A stretch of 64,000 nt of DNA from an uncultured Rhodospirillales bacterium. GTDB taxonomy: Bacteria > Pseudomonadota > Alphaproteobacteria > Acetobacterales > Acetobacteraceae. The notes under the pieces are model-generated. The model saw nothing but the letters and a program-made list of their open reading frames with translations, ran no database searches and was not told where the DNA came from. The translations under genes were made by a program, and so were the position numbers. Shown piece after piece: positions 19,104-27,872 of the stretch (position 1 is the stretch's first letter; the number at the start of each line of letters is the position of its first letter). The DNA lies in assembly GCA_903924855.1 (NCBI GenBank), contig CAIYCW010000017.1, positions 1-64,000 on the forward strand, read 5' to 3'.

Positions 19104-19157
19104 ATCTGGGCCGGCCCCTTGGCTTCTCTCTCGCCGGGCTGACGCGGCCGGCCTGGG

Positions 19158-20006
19158 TTATCCGGTGATGCTGCGCTCCATCTCCGCGCGCAGCTCGGCG
19201 GTGACCTTGGGTTCCACACCGAACCACAGCTTCCACGCCGGCGGGCCCTGGTGCAGCAGCATGCCCAGGCCGTTGACGGTGCGGTTGCCGCGCAGCCGTG
19301 CCTCGGCCAGCAGCTTCGTCTCCAGCGGGGTGTAGATGATGTCGGCCACCAGCGCGGTGCGGGGCAGGGCATCCAGCCGCAGATCGAGCGCCTGCATGCC
19401 CACCATGCCCTGGCTGGTGACGTTGACGACCATCGCCACACCCTCCAGCGCCGCGTGGCGCTCCGCCCAGGGCAGCACGGTGATGGGGCCGCCCAAGGCC
19501 GCGGCCAAAGCCTGCGCCTTTTCGGTGGTGCGGTTGATCAGCCGGATCTCCCGCGCGCCTTCGCGTTCCAGCGCGTAGCAGATCGCACGGCCGCCGCCGC
19601 CGGCGCCGATCACCGCAACCGGGCCGGCATCGGCGCGCCAGTCCGGCACCGCCTCGCGCACATTGCCGATGAAGCCCAGCCAGTCATTGTTGGTGCCGAA
19701 CAGCGAGCCATCCGGCCGCACCACAACGCAGCTGATCGCGCCGATCTTGCGCGCCACATCGTCCACCTCGTCGACGATCGCCATCGCATCCTGCTTGTGC
19801 GGGATGGTCAGGTTGCAGCCGGAGAACCCCAGCGGCTGCAGGGCGCGCAACGCCGCCTCCAGCGTGCCGGGGCGGATCGCCAGCGGCACGTAGCTGCCGG
19901 CCAGGCCCTGTTGCGCCAGCCAGTGATTGTGCATCAGCGGCGAGCGCGAATGCATCACCGGCCAGCCCATCACGCCGGCCATCAGGAATTGCTGCGAATG
20001 GCTCAT
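19158..20006 (-). CDS. aroE: Shikimate dehydrogenase homologue, probably atypical
   Basis: A 282-residue member of the AroE family. Conserved features are S20 and S22 in HSRSP, K71 in NLTIPHK, the NADP motif GAGGGGRA with NRTTEK, D108, and the C-terminal QGPPAW segment. Two active-site blocks differ: the AVNT asparagine block reads AISC (S92 in place of Asn), and NTDG reads NNDW. These residues contact the shikimate ring, so a related substrate (quinate-like or another hydroxy acid) is possible. It is the last gene of a catabolic-looking operon and overlaps the preceding gene by four bases. Whether it is the organism's biosynthetic AroE cannot be decided here. Confidence 0.85.
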   Translation of the reverse strand: MSHSQQFLMAGVMGWPVMHSRSPLMHNHWLAQQGLAGSYVPLAIRPGTLEAALRALQPLGFSGCNLTIPHKQDAMAIVDEVDDVARKIGAISCVVVRPDGSLFGTNNDWLGFIGNVREAVPDWRADAGPVAVIGAGGGGRAICYALEREGAREIRLINRTTEKAQALAAALGGPITVLPWAERHAALEGVAMVVNVTSQGMVGMQALDLRLDALPRTALVADIIYTPLETKLLAEARLRGNRTVNGLGMLLHQGPPAWKLWFGVEPKVTAELRAEMERSITG

Positions 20007-20692
20007 GCCACACCTCCGGCATCGTCCAGCTTGGCGCCAAAATGATCCCAGGTGCGCTGGAACAGGCTGTCATTCCACAGCTTTTCGAAGCACAGCGCGC
20101 GCTCCGCATCGGTGAAGGAATAGGGCGTGCCGATCGCCTGCGCCATGTATTGGCGCTGCGCGTTGTCTTCCAGATAGGTCATCAGCACGAAGGCATCGAT
20201 GAGGCTCTTGCCCACCGTCACCGCGCCATGCGCCTTCATCAGGGCGGCCGGACGATCGCCCAGCGTGTCGGTCAGGCGCTTGCCCATCACCGTGTTGTTG
20301 ATCGAATCGGGCGAATCGAGCACAGGCATCGGGTAGAGCAGCGAGCCCTGCGCGTAGACCGGAAGATAGGTAGCCCCCGCCGTGGTCAGGATGGTCGACC
20401 AGTTCGGATGGGCGTGCACCACCGCCTGCACATCCGGCCGTGCCTGATAGATCGCGGCATGGAGATGGAACTCCAGCGGTGGCTTGGCATTGCCCTCGAT
20501 CAGATTGCCGTCGAAATCGATGGTGCAGATATCGGCAACACTCAGCCGGCTGCGCTGGCAGGAGCCGGTGTTGATCCACATCCGCCCCTCGCCCGCGCGC
20601 ACGCTGGCATGGCCGTTATAGTCAATGATGCCCTGCCGCTCCAGCATGCGGATGCAGCGGACGATACGGGATTTCTGGTCGAGCTCGGTCAT
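20003..20692 (-). CDS. Class II aldolase/adducin-family protein (A)
   Basis: A 229-residue member of the L-fuculose-phosphate-aldolase fold. Probable metal ligands are H93 and H95 in VVHAHP and H155 in KAHGAV, with E74 in LEFHLH as the candidate acid/base. Family members include sugar-phosphate aldolases and aromatic decarboxylases such as those acting on 3,4-dihydroxyphthalate. Placement beside a dihydroxyphthalate-decarboxylase-like gene favours the latter kind of chemistry, as an inference. It is a paralogue of the gene 12 bases upstream. Confidence 0.85.
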   Translation of the reverse strand: MTELDQKSRIVRCIRMLERQGIIDYNGHASVRAGEGRMWINTGSCQRSRLSVADICTIDFDGNLIEGNAKPPLEFHLHAAIYQARPDVQAVVHAHPNWSTILTTAGATYLPVYAQGSLLYPMPVLDSPDSINNTVMGKRLTDTLGDRPAALMKAHGAVTVGKSLIDAFVLMTYLEDNAQRQYMAQAIGTPYSFTDAERALCFEKLWNDSLFQRTWDHFGAKLDDAGGVA

Positions 20693-20704
20693 GCTGCGCG
20701 CCTG

Positions 20705-21451
20705 TTACCAGTTCACCGTATCGCGCACCTGCTGGCGCCACAGCTCCCAGGCGCGCATGCCGGCACCCTGGTTGGTCAGATCGGCCAGCTCGCCTTCCTC
20801 GGTGTCCAGCGAGGCGAGCGGTGCGCCGCCGCTCAGCGCCGCCGCCCAATGCTGCACGCGGGCATTCACCTCGGTGTAGACGGCGCGGAACACCGCCACC
20901 TGAAGGTTGGGTCCGCAGGCAACCGAGCCATGCGCGCGCATCATCGCCACGTTGCAGGCACCCATGCAGGCGGCCAGCGCCTCGCCCTTCACGTCGTCGC
21001 ACACCAGCATGTTGGTGGCGCCGAATTTCTGGCGGATGTCGAAGACCGGCACGCCCTGCGCCAGGAAGGCCGCGTTGTGGAACATCGCCTCCATCCGCGT
21101 GGAAACCAGGCCGAACGGGATCACCGAGGGGGAATGGCTGTGCACCACCGAATTCACATCCGGGCGTGCCTTGTAGATCGCGCCATGGATGAAGCGCTCG
21201 AGAAAGCTGCCGCGGCCGCGGGCGTTGCAGGGCTCGTTGTCGAGCGTGTACTCGATGATGTCATCCGGTGTGACCAGGGCCGGCGCTATCGAGCGGGACA
21301 TGAAATAGCGATCCGGTGCTGTGGGATGGCGCTGGGAGACATGGCCGAAGCCGTCCACCACCTCGCGCTCCGCCAGGATGCGGCTGGCGGCGGCCAGATC
21401 GGCCAGAAATGCGTCCGAAACCGGGCCGCCCGACTTTGGTTCGTTGCTCAT
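20705..21451 (-). CDS. Class II aldolase/adducin-family protein (B)
   Basis: A 248-residue second class II aldolase-fold protein. Metal ligands are predicted at H104 and H106 (VVHSHSP) and H174 (RAHGSV), with E85 in FLERFIHG. It has an N-terminal extension relative to its neighbour and is clearly divergent from it, so the pair is not a fresh duplication. It lies 13 bases downstream of the decarboxylase-like gene in the same operon. Either both act on different intermediates or they form a mixed oligomer; sequence alone cannot tell. Confidence 0.85.
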   Translation of the reverse strand: MSNEPKSGGPVSDAFLADLAAASRILAEREVVDGFGHVSQRHPTAPDRYFMSRSIAPALVTPDDIIEYTLDNEPCNARGRGSFLERFIHGAIYKARPDVNSVVHSHSPSVIPFGLVSTRMEAMFHNAAFLAQGVPVFDIRQKFGATNMLVCDDVKGEALAACMGACNVAMMRAHGSVACGPNLQVAVFRAVYTEVNARVQHWAAALSGGAPLASLDTEEGELADLTNQGAGMRAWELWRQQVRDTVNW

Positions 21452-21464
21452 CTCACCCTCCCGC

Positions 21465-22454
21465 CTACACGATCACCTTTGTCATGATGCCGGCGGGAAA
21501 GATATCCTCGGGCGTCACGTGCTTGTGGGCGATGCCCTGCTGGAATGTGTAGAGCAGCATCTGTTCCCAGGTGGCGCGGTTCTCGTCGATGCCGAAGGGG
21601 AAGGTGTCGCGCCCGAACATGGCCTGCATCTGGCGGGCATAGGTGGCAAGCCAGGGCAGCGGATAGCGCGACACGGCGGGGTCGAGCAGGCGTTCCAGGC
21701 TGCGGCGCTTCGATTCGTTGAACGCGTTCAGCAGGTTGCGCGCAACCCAGGGATTGGCGTCCAGGATGCGCCGCTGCATCACCATGATATGCATGATCGG
21801 CCAGACCTTGGTCCGCTCGAAATAGGCCTTCTCCATGTCCAGGTAATCGGGGAACAGCCGCACGATATCCGGATTGCCCTCCAGGAAGCAGGTGGGCGGG
21901 CGGGCGATGATGGCGCAGTCGATCTCGCCGGAGGCCAGCATCTCGGAGAGGGATTTGTCATTGACCCGGGTGAGCTGCACGCCTTCGGGCAGGTTCAGCT
22001 CCACCTTCTCCACGCGGCCGGCATCATTGGCGCCGGCCTGGTACCAATGCACGTCCTGCAGCGAGACGCCGCATTCATTGTGCATCCAGCCGCGCATATA
22101 GACCGCCGCCGAATGCGCCCATTCGGGGGAGCCGATGCGCTTGCCCTTCAGGTCCTGCACGGTTTTGATGCCGGATTTCTTGTTCACGTAGAAGGAGGAG
22201 AAGCGGAACAGCCGCGAGCAGATCACCGGCAGCCCGATCACGTCGCTGTCCTCGCGCGTCACCTGGGCGGCAAATTTGGCGAAGCTCAGCTCCGCCACAT
22301 CCCATTCGCGGTTGGCGGTGAAGCGGGCGAACACCTCGTGATGCCCTACCATGGACCAGGTGTGCTCGATCCCCTCGGCGCGCACATCCCCGGTGCGGAA
22401 ATCGCGGAAATGATCGTAATCGGTCGAGGCGATGCTCAGCTTCAGGCGATTCAT
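21465..22454 (-). CDS. 4,5-dihydroxyphthalate decarboxylase-like (Pht5-like) protein
   Basis: A 329-residue protein starting MNRLKLSIASTDYDHFRDF, with RTGDVRAEGIEH and later GWMHNECGVSLQDVHWYQAG. These are hallmarks of the Pht5/4,5-dihydroxyphthalate decarboxylase group, which has a periplasmic-binding-protein-like fold but no signal peptide here. A cytosolic enzyme is therefore more likely than a solute-binding protein. Methionine at 22454 is preferred over a start 66 bases upstream because the domain begins immediately after it. It is second in the operon, 75 bases after the Gfo/Idh/MocA gene. Confidence 0.8.
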   Translation of the reverse strand: MNRLKLSIASTDYDHFRDFRTGDVRAEGIEHTWSMVGHHEVFARFTANREWDVAELSFAKFAAQVTREDSDVIGLPVICSRLFRFSSFYVNKKSGIKTVQDLKGKRIGSPEWAHSAAVYMRGWMHNECGVSLQDVHWYQAGANDAGRVEKVELNLPEGVQLTRVNDKSLSEMLASGEIDCAIIARPPTCFLEGNPDIVRLFPDYLDMEKAYFERTKVWPIMHIMVMQRRILDANPWVARNLLNAFNESKRRSLERLLDPAVSRYPLPWLATYARQMQAMFGRDTFPFGIDENRATWEQMLLYTFQQGIAHKHVTPEDIFPAGIMTKVIV

Positions 22455-22529
22455 GGTGGTGGATCCGTTTCCCAGTCTGCTCTTGTTGCGTGTCTCAGCA
22501 TCCGGCGAGCGTGAAGGCAAGAGCCTGTG

Positions 22530-23492
22530 TCAGCTGCCGCTTTGCAGGATGGCCTCCACGATCTCCTGCACGTCCAACGCCTCCTGCAGCGTGGCGAGGC
22601 GATGCGGCAGGCCCTGCGTCATCGCCACCACCTGTTCCAGCTGCCGGCGCAGCACCAGCGGGCGCATCCGCTCGTTGGGCAGCGCATCCGGATCGGGGTG
22701 CCAGCGCCCATCCGCCTCCTGCAGCTCGGCGATCGACCAGTCCCGCAGCCTTATGGCGCCGTTGGTGCCACGCAGCGTCCAGGTGTTGTGATCATCCTTG
22801 GGCGTGTTGCCGACATTGCCGGTGAGGTTCACCGCGACATGGCCTGCCATCAGCTTGCAGCGGATGTCGAACTCGCTGCGCCCGTCATCCGGGAACTGCG
22901 CCAGTGATTCGACCAGTGAGAGTGGCCCGATCAGCCTTCGGGTGAGGAACAGAAAATGCGAGACCACTTCGCGGGTGAAGCCGCCCTGGATCGGCCGGTC
23001 CAGCCAGGAGGCGGCGTCCTGCTGCCAGGGCCGCGGCCAGTTCTGGAACGCGACATCGATGGTGAGTGACTGCACCTCCCCGATCGCGGGCATCCAGGAG
23101 ACCAGACGCTCCACCGCGAAGGAGGAGGCGAAGGGGAAATTCACCCCCGCGCGGGCGGTGGCGTGGGTTGCCACAAAGGCGCGCGCCGCCTGCAGGTCCA
23201 CCGCGAGCGGCTTTTCGCAGAACACCGATTTGCCGGCGGCAAGGGCGGCCTCGGCATAGCCCAGATGGCTTGCGGGGGGAGAGGCGATATAGACGCAATC
23301 GGCGGAGGCCATCGCAGCCTCCACTGATGGTGCCACCGGCAGACCGGGCAGCGCCTCCGCCAGGCGTTCGCTGGCCGCCACCGCCAGATCCCACAGCCCC
23401 ACCACCTCGATCTGGTCGCTGGCCTGATCGCGCGCCGCCCGCGCCAGACGTTCGCCCATGATGCCCGCACCGATGATCGCCAGTTTCAGCAT
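22530..23492 (-). CDS. Gfo/Idh/MocA-family NAD(P)-dependent dehydrogenase
   Basis: A 320-residue protein with the Rossmann motif IIGAGIMGERLA at residues 6-17 and the family signature CEKPLA with catalytic K94. The C-terminal half has the usual alpha/beta substrate domain. Phthalate cis-dihydrodiol dehydrogenases (Pht4 type) belong to this family, and the downstream Pht5-like gene makes a similar aromatic-diol role plausible, though no ring dioxygenase is nearby. It heads the leftward operon and is divergent from rph, with 85 bases between them. Confidence 0.87.
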   Translation of the reverse strand: MLKLAIIGAGIMGERLARAARDQASDQIEVVGLWDLAVAASERLAEALPGLPVAPSVEAAMASADCVYIASPPASHLGYAEAALAAGKSVFCEKPLAVDLQAARAFVATHATARAGVNFPFASSFAVERLVSWMPAIGEVQSLTIDVAFQNWPRPWQQDAASWLDRPIQGGFTREVVSHFLFLTRRLIGPLSLVESLAQFPDDGRSEFDIRCKLMAGHVAVNLTGNVGNTPKDDHNTWTLRGTNGAIRLRDWSIAELQEADGRWHPDPDALPNERMRPLVLRRQLEQVVAMTQGLPHRLATLQEALDVQEIVEAILQSGS

Positions 23493-23577
23493 GCCACTCT
23501 CCCACCCATCACCACAGACTTGCGCAAGAAGCCGCGTCCCGCCATAGCCCGCGCATCACGACCGAAAGCACACACCC

Positions 23578-24294
23578 ATGCGCCCCTCTGGCCGCGCCGC
23601 CAACGCGCTCCGCAGCGTCTCCATCATCCCGGGCTTTTCGCATCATGCCGAGGGCAGCTGCATCATCAAGATGGGCGGCACCGAGGTGCTGTGCACCGCG
23701 AGCGTGGAATCGCGCGTGCCGCCCTTCCTGCGCGGCAAGGGCAGCGGCTGGGTCACCGCCGAATACGGTATGCTGCCGCGCGCCACCCACACGCGCGGCG
23801 ACCGGGAGGCGGCGCGTGGCAAGCAATCCGGCCGCACCCAGGAAATCCAGCGCCTGATCGGCCGCTCGCTGCGCGCCGTCACCGATCTGGCCGCGATGGG
23901 TGAGATGTCGATCACGCTGGATTGCGACGTGCTGAACGCCGATGGCGGCACACGCTGCGCCTCCATCACCGGGGCGTATGTGGCCCTCCAGCTCGCCTTC
24001 CGGCATCTGGTGGCCAACAACGTGCTCTCCAGCATTCCGATGATCGGCCAGGTGGCAGCCGTCTCGTGCGGGATCTTCGAGGGCACGCCGGTGCTGGATC
24101 TCGATTACGCCGAGGACAGCAACGCCGAGGCGGATGCCAATTTCGTGCTGACCGCCGACGGCGGCATCGTGGAGATCCAGGCAACCGCCGAGAAGACCGC
24201 CTTCGCCCCCGCCCAGTTCGACGCGCTGATGCAGCTGGCCCTGCTCGGCACGCAGCAGCTGCACGCGGCGCAATCCGCGGTGCTGGCCGGATGA
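23578..24294 (+). CDS. rph: Ribonuclease PH
   Basis: A 238-residue phosphorolytic 3'-5' exoribonuclease that trims tRNA 3' ends. It shows [20 protein letters not shown], the [27 protein letters not shown] core and a phosphate-site [15 protein letters not shown]. The length matches the family. Its stop overlaps rdgB by four bases. The hrcA-grpE genes that often lie next to rph in alphaproteobacteria are absent. A weak TTGCGC-17-CATAGC pair at 23520-23548 may be its promoter. Confidence 0.96.
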   Translation: MRPSGRAANALRSVSIIPGFSHHAEGSCIIKMGGTEVLCTASVESRVPPFLRGKGSGWVTAEYGMLPRATHTRGDREAARGKQSGRTQEIQRLIGRSLRAVTDLAAMGEMSITLDCDVLNADGGTRCASITGAYVALQLAFRHLVANNVLSSIPMIGQVAAVSCGIFEGTPVLDLDYAEDSNAEADANFVLTADGGIVEIQATAEKTAFAPAQFDALMQLALLGTQQLHAAQSAVLAG

Positions 24295-24884
24295 GGCTCG
24301 CAGCCGGCAGCAGGCTGGTGCTGGCCACCCACAATGCCGGCAAGCTGCGCGAGTTTGCCGATCTGCTGGGGCCGCATCGCATCGATGTGGTCTCGGCCGG
24401 CCAACTCGGCCTGCCGGAGCCGGAGGAGACCGCGCCCGATTTCCTCGGCAATGCGCGCATCAAGGCGATCGCGGCGGCCGAGGCCACCGGCCTCGCGGCG
24501 CTGGCCGATGACAGCGGCTTTTCGGTGGCCGCCCTGGGCGGGGCACCTGGCGTGTATTCCGCCCGCTGGGCCGGCCCGTCCAAGGATTTCGCGGCCGCCA
24601 TGGCCCGCGTGCAGGCCGAGATCGCGGACAATCCCGATCGCCGCGCCTGGTTCACCTGCGTGCTCTGCCTGGCGCAGCCGGATGGTCGCACGGCGAGTTT
24701 TCTCGGCCGCGTCGAGGGCAGCATCGCCTGGCCGCCGCGCGGGGCCGGTGGCTTCGGGTATGATCCGGTCTTCGTGCCCCACGGACAGACCCGCAGCTAT
24801 GGCGAGATGAGTGCTGCGGAGAAGCACCAGGGCAGCCACCGCGCGCGTGCCGTTGCGCAGTTCCTGGCCGCCTGCGTCGCATGA
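24291..24884 (+). CDS. rdgB: XTP/dITP diphosphatase (RdgB/HAM1)
   Basis: A 197-residue house-cleaning pyrophosphatase removing non-canonical purine nucleoside triphosphates. It has [14 protein letters not shown] (substrate-binding SHNxxK-type motif), [25 protein letters not shown] and [18 protein letters not shown]. The ATG at 24291 overlaps the rph stop and fits the family start; upstream in-frame codons belong to shadow sequence. It is coupled to both neighbours by four-base overlaps. Confidence 0.96.
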   Translation: MRLAAGSRLVLATHNAGKLREFADLLGPHRIDVVSAGQLGLPEPEETAPDFLGNARIKAIAAAEATGLAALADDSGFSVAALGGAPGVYSARWAGPSKDFAAAMARVQAEIADNPDRRAWFTCVLCLAQPDGRTASFLGRVEGSIAWPPRGAGGFGYDPVFVPHGQTRSYGEMSAAEKHQGSHRARAVAQFLAACVA

Positions 24885-26038
24885 CGGCGTCGCAGGACCT
24901 GGCGCTGTACATCCACTGGCCGTTCTGCCTCGCCAAATGCCCGTATTGCGACTTCAACTCCCATGTGCGCGAGCGCATCGACCAGACGCGGTTTGCCCGG
25001 GCGCTGGCCACCGAACTTGCCTGGGAAGCCGCCCGTATCGGGCCACGCCGGCTGGTGTCGATCTTCTTTGGCGGCGGCACGCCCAGCCTGATGGCGCCGG
25101 AGACGGTGGCGGCGCTGATCGCCCAGGCGAATTCGCTGTTCACGCCGGCGGAGGACATCGAGATCACGCTGGAGGCCAATCCCACCAGCATCGAGGCGGC
25201 GAAGCTGAGCGCCTTCCGCGATGCCGGCATCAACCGCATCTCGATCGGCGTGCAGAGCCTTGATCCGTTGGCGCTGTCCCGGCTTGGGCGGCAGCATTCG
25301 GTCTCCCAGGCGATCGCGGCGCTGGAGCTGGCACGCGACACCTTCCCGCGCCTGTCGTTTGATCTGATCTACGCGCGCCCGGAGCAGAGCCTGCAAGCCT
25401 GGCGGGATGAGCTGCGCCAGGCGCTGAGCCTGGCGGCGGATCATCTCTCGCTCTATCAGCTCACCATCGAGCCCGGCACCGCCTATGAGGCGCTGCACCG
25501 GCGCGGCGAGATCGTGCTGCCCGAGCCGGAGCTTGCGGCAGCGCTGTATGACGCAACCGGGGAGGAGGCGGCGCGTTTCGGGCTACTGCCCTATGAGGTG
25601 TCCAACTACGCGAGGCCGGGCAGCGAAAGCCGGCACAACCTGGCCTATTGGCGCTATCGCGACTATGCCGGCATCGGCCCCGGCGCGCATGGCAGGCTTT
25701 GGCTCGACAACCGCCTGATCGCCACCACCCGCCACCGCGCCCCCGAGCCCTGGGCGGAGCTGGTGGAACAGCACGGCCATGGCACGCGCGGCGAGGAGGA
25801 GATTGCCCCTGCCGATCGTGCCAGGGAGATGCTGCTGATGGGGCTGCGACTGACCGAGGGGATCGATGCCGCAGCCTTTGCCGCGCGCACCGGCCGGTCT
25901 CTCAGCGAGAGCCTCGATCCGGACATCCTGGCCCAGGCGCTGGACGAAGCCTATCTGGTCCAGACCGAAATCGGGCTGCGCGCCACGCCGGAAGGCCGCA
26001 AGCGGCTTGATGCGCTGCTGGCGGCCTTGGTGGTGTAG
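24881..26038 (+). CDS. hemW: Radical-SAM heme chaperone HemW
   Basis: A 385-residue HemN-like protein with CxxxCxxC at C16, C20 and C23 (PFCLAKCPYCDF), FFGGGTPSL, and the HNxxYW motif (HNLAYWRYRDYAGIGPGAHG) that distinguishes HemW from true coproporphyrinogen oxidase. HemW inserts heme into respiratory enzymes in studied bacteria. The gene overlaps rdgB by four bases and ends the rph-rdgB-hemW operon, followed by a paired A/T-rich hairpin repeat. Confidence 0.95.
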   Translation: MTASQDLALYIHWPFCLAKCPYCDFNSHVRERIDQTRFARALATELAWEAARIGPRRLVSIFFGGGTPSLMAPETVAALIAQANSLFTPAEDIEITLEANPTSIEAAKLSAFRDAGINRISIGVQSLDPLALSRLGRQHSVSQAIAALELARDTFPRLSFDLIYARPEQSLQAWRDELRQALSLAADHLSLYQLTIEPGTAYEALHRRGEIVLPEPELAAALYDATGEEAARFGLLPYEVSNYARPGSESRHNLAYWRYRDYAGIGPGAHGRLWLDNRLIATTRHRAPEPWAELVEQHGHGTRGEEEIAPADRAREMLLMGLRLTEGIDAAAFAARTGRSLSESLDPDILAQALDEAYLVQTEIGLRATPEGRKRLDALLAALVV

Positions 26039-26075
26039 GACAGCGCTGGCGTGTTCCACATCAGTTAAGAAAGGC

Positions 26076-26188
26076 CTTCTTTTCTGAAGAAAAGAAGCAA
26101 AAGACTTTTATCAGCTGGCGCCGCACCTTTCATGCAGGTGCGCGCCAGCGTACGAAAGTTTTTTGGTTCTTTTTTTCAAAAAAGAACC
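26076..26188. repeat. A/T-rich hairpin pair, locus 1 (between convergent hemW and NIPSNAP gene)
   Basis: Three stems in a row. CTTCTTTTCT (26076-26085) pairs with AGAAAAGAAG (26088-26097) over a GA loop. A GC-rich stem with one bulge spans 26114-26149. GGTTCTTTTTT (26165-26175) pairs with AAAAAAGAACC (26178-26188) over a TC loop. The first and last stems are inverted versions of one motif. Similar stems occur at 32022-32068 and 41717-41852. Probably a repeat family with a terminator role. Confidence 0.85.
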
Positions 26189-26232
26189 GCTTTCTTATTT
26201 CCTTGAGGCCCGGGGAACACCCAGGCCGGTCG

Positions 26233-26553
26233 TCACTGCTGCGGCGAGAAGCTGGTCGGTGTGAGGAACACGTTCTCCTGCGCCACCAGATACTCGGCAT
26301 CCGCCGAGGCCTTCAGGTAGACGCCCCAGGCGGGGTCCTTGGCCAGTGCCGCGCGGCGCTGCTCGCGGTCGCCCTGGCTTTCATAGCGCCACATATGCAC
26401 GACCTTGTTGAGCTGCCCCTCGGCCACAGTGTACCAGCCAAGGCATTGGCCCAGATATTTCTGCTGCAGATCCCAGGCCAGGTCCTGATAGAGCTTCACA
26501 TAGGCGGCCAGCTTGCCCGGCTTCACCGTATAGGTGCGCATTTCCACGATCAT
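26233..26553 (-). CDS. NIPSNAP-family protein
   Basis: A 106-residue ferredoxin-like-fold protein with MIVEMRTYTVKPGKLAAYVKLY at the N-terminus and LNKVVHMWRYESQGDREQRR in the centre, the usual NIPSNAP signature. The function in bacteria is unknown; many members accompany catabolic enzymes. It follows the small lipoprotein gene by about 24 bases on the same strand and is likely co-transcribed with nudC and the lipoprotein gene. Confidence 0.88.
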   Translation of the reverse strand: MIVEMRTYTVKPGKLAAYVKLYQDLAWDLQQKYLGQCLGWYTVAEGQLNKVVHMWRYESQGDREQRRAALAKDPAWGVYLKASADAEYLVAQENVFLTPTSFSPQQ

Positions 26554-26576
26554 CTTTTTGTTCCTTGTCCTGGTGT

Positions 26577-26855
26577 TCAGAGAACCTTCTGCACGCCGCC
26601 GCGCGGCCGGCCCGACCGCACTGCCATGCAGTCATTGACCAGCTCCTGGCGCTTGGCGAGATACAGGTCGTAGAAATCGTTCGGGTTGGAGGCGCGCGGG
26701 TCCTTGCGCACGAAATCGTCCAGCGCCGGGTTGGCATCGGCCGCATCCTGGCAGGCGCGCAGCGGGGTTCCCGGCTCCGCCTGGGGCGGGTGGAACGCGG
26801 CGCATCCGGCCAGACTCAGCAGCACGGCAAGGGCGGGCAGAAGGGGCTTGGTCAT
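26577..26855 (-). CDS. Small predicted lipoprotein
   Basis: A 92-residue protein with a type II signal peptide MTKPLLPALAVLLSLAGC; C18 is the expected lipidation site. The mature part is polar, with ACQDAADANPALDDFVRKDP and an NDFYDLYLAKRQELVNDCMA helix. It contains two further cysteines that could form a disulfide. I do not recognise a named family. The start is set by the lipobox distance and by the four-base overlap with the nudC stop. Likely outer-membrane anchored, since position +2 is Ala. Confidence 0.75.
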   Translation of the reverse strand: MTKPLLPALAVLLSLAGCAAFHPPQAEPGTPLRACQDAADANPALDDFVRKDPRASNPNDFYDLYLAKRQELVNDCMAVRSGRPRGGVQKVL

Positions 26856-27772
26856 GCGTGGTTCATCCAATCCTCAAGCAACCGGCGTGCGATCGAATCG
26901 ACGCGCGGCAGGGAGATGCCCACCGCCTCCGGGTTGCGCAGCTGGTCTCGGCTGAACCAGCGTGCATCCTCCAACTCGGCGGGGTCGATGGTGATGTCGA
27001 AGCTCAGCGCCTCGGCATAGTAGCCGAGCATGATGGAGGCGGGAAACGGCCAGGGCTGGCTCGAATGATACACAACCTTGCCGACCCGGATGCCGGCCTC
27101 CTCGAACACCTCGCGCGCCACCGCCTCTTCCAGGCTTTCGCCCGGCTCCACGAAGCCCGCCAGTGTCGAATACATGGTCGAGTTGGGAAACCGCTTGGAA
27201 TGGCCCAGCAGCACCCGGTCGCCATCCGTGACCAGCATGATCACCGCGGGATCGGTGCGCGGGAAATGCTGGGCGCCGCATTGGGTGCAGGCCATCGCGT
27301 TTCCGGCGCTGCGCGGCTGGCAAACGCCGCCGCACACGCCGCAGAAACGGTGGCGCACCCGCCAATGCATCAGCCCGCGCGCATGTGCCAGCATGGAGGC
27401 CTCATCCGCCGGCAGCAGACCGGCCACGGAGCGCAGATCCACCAGACTGCCCAGATGCTCTGGCAGCACGCCGGTCGCGTCCTCCAGATCGCTGAAATCG
27501 ATCGCCAGCACCGGAATGCCGTCATGCAGGCCCAGCAGCGCCCAATCCCGGTCGGCGAAATCGGCCACCTGGGTCTGGTTCAGCCACACGGCGCGCGGCT
27601 GGCCCGCTTCCACCCCATCCAGCAGGCTGCGACCGCGCCAGACAGCGGCAAACTTTGCGTCCGCGCGCGCGCGCAGCGCCGCCACTGCCGCCTCGTCGTC
27701 CCGCAGGTTGGACACGCGATCGATCGGGCTGCCGGTATAGGCGTTGCGTCGGCTGGCTGGGATCGGTTGCAC
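26852..27772 (-). CDS. nudC: NAD(+) diphosphatase / NAD-decapping enzyme NudC
   Basis: About 306 residues from a GTG start at 27770-27772, preceded by AGGA at suitable spacing and followed by VQPIPASRRNAYTGSPIDR, the usual N-terminus. The zinc ribbon uses C144, C147, C162 and C165. The Nudix box GFVEPGESLEEAVAREVFEEAG is near 207-228, and the NudC signature SQPWPFPAS follows. It hydrolyses NADH/NAD and removes NAD caps from RNA. It is first in a three-gene leftward unit with the lipoprotein and NIPSNAP genes, and is divergent from ffs. Confidence 0.94.
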   Translation of the reverse strand: MQPIPASRRNAYTGSPIDRVSNLRDDEAAVAALRARADAKFAAVWRGRSLLDGVEAGQPRAVWLNQTQVADFADRDWALLGLHDGIPVLAIDFSDLEDATGVLPEHLGSLVDLRSVAGLLPADEASMLAHARGLMHWRVRHRFCGVCGGVCQPRSAGNAMACTQCGAQHFPRTDPAVIMLVTDGDRVLLGHSKRFPNSTMYSTLAGFVEPGESLEEAVAREVFEEAGIRVGKVVYHSSQPWPFPASIMLGYYAEALSFDITIDPAELEDARWFSRDQLRNPEAVGISLPRVDSIARRLLEDWMNHA

Positions 27773-27872
27773 GTCTTGTCCTGCTCTTTGCGGGCGCAAA
27801 CTGCCATGCACGCCCCCGTGCGGCAACCGCCCTGATCGAGCGCCCTTATCGGGGGCAAAATCGCGGCCCTGC

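Noticed and set aside
26140-26200. Insertion sequence ends
   Set aside because: The A/T-rich inverted stems resemble terminal repeats, but no transposase frame lies between any pair and no target duplication is visible.
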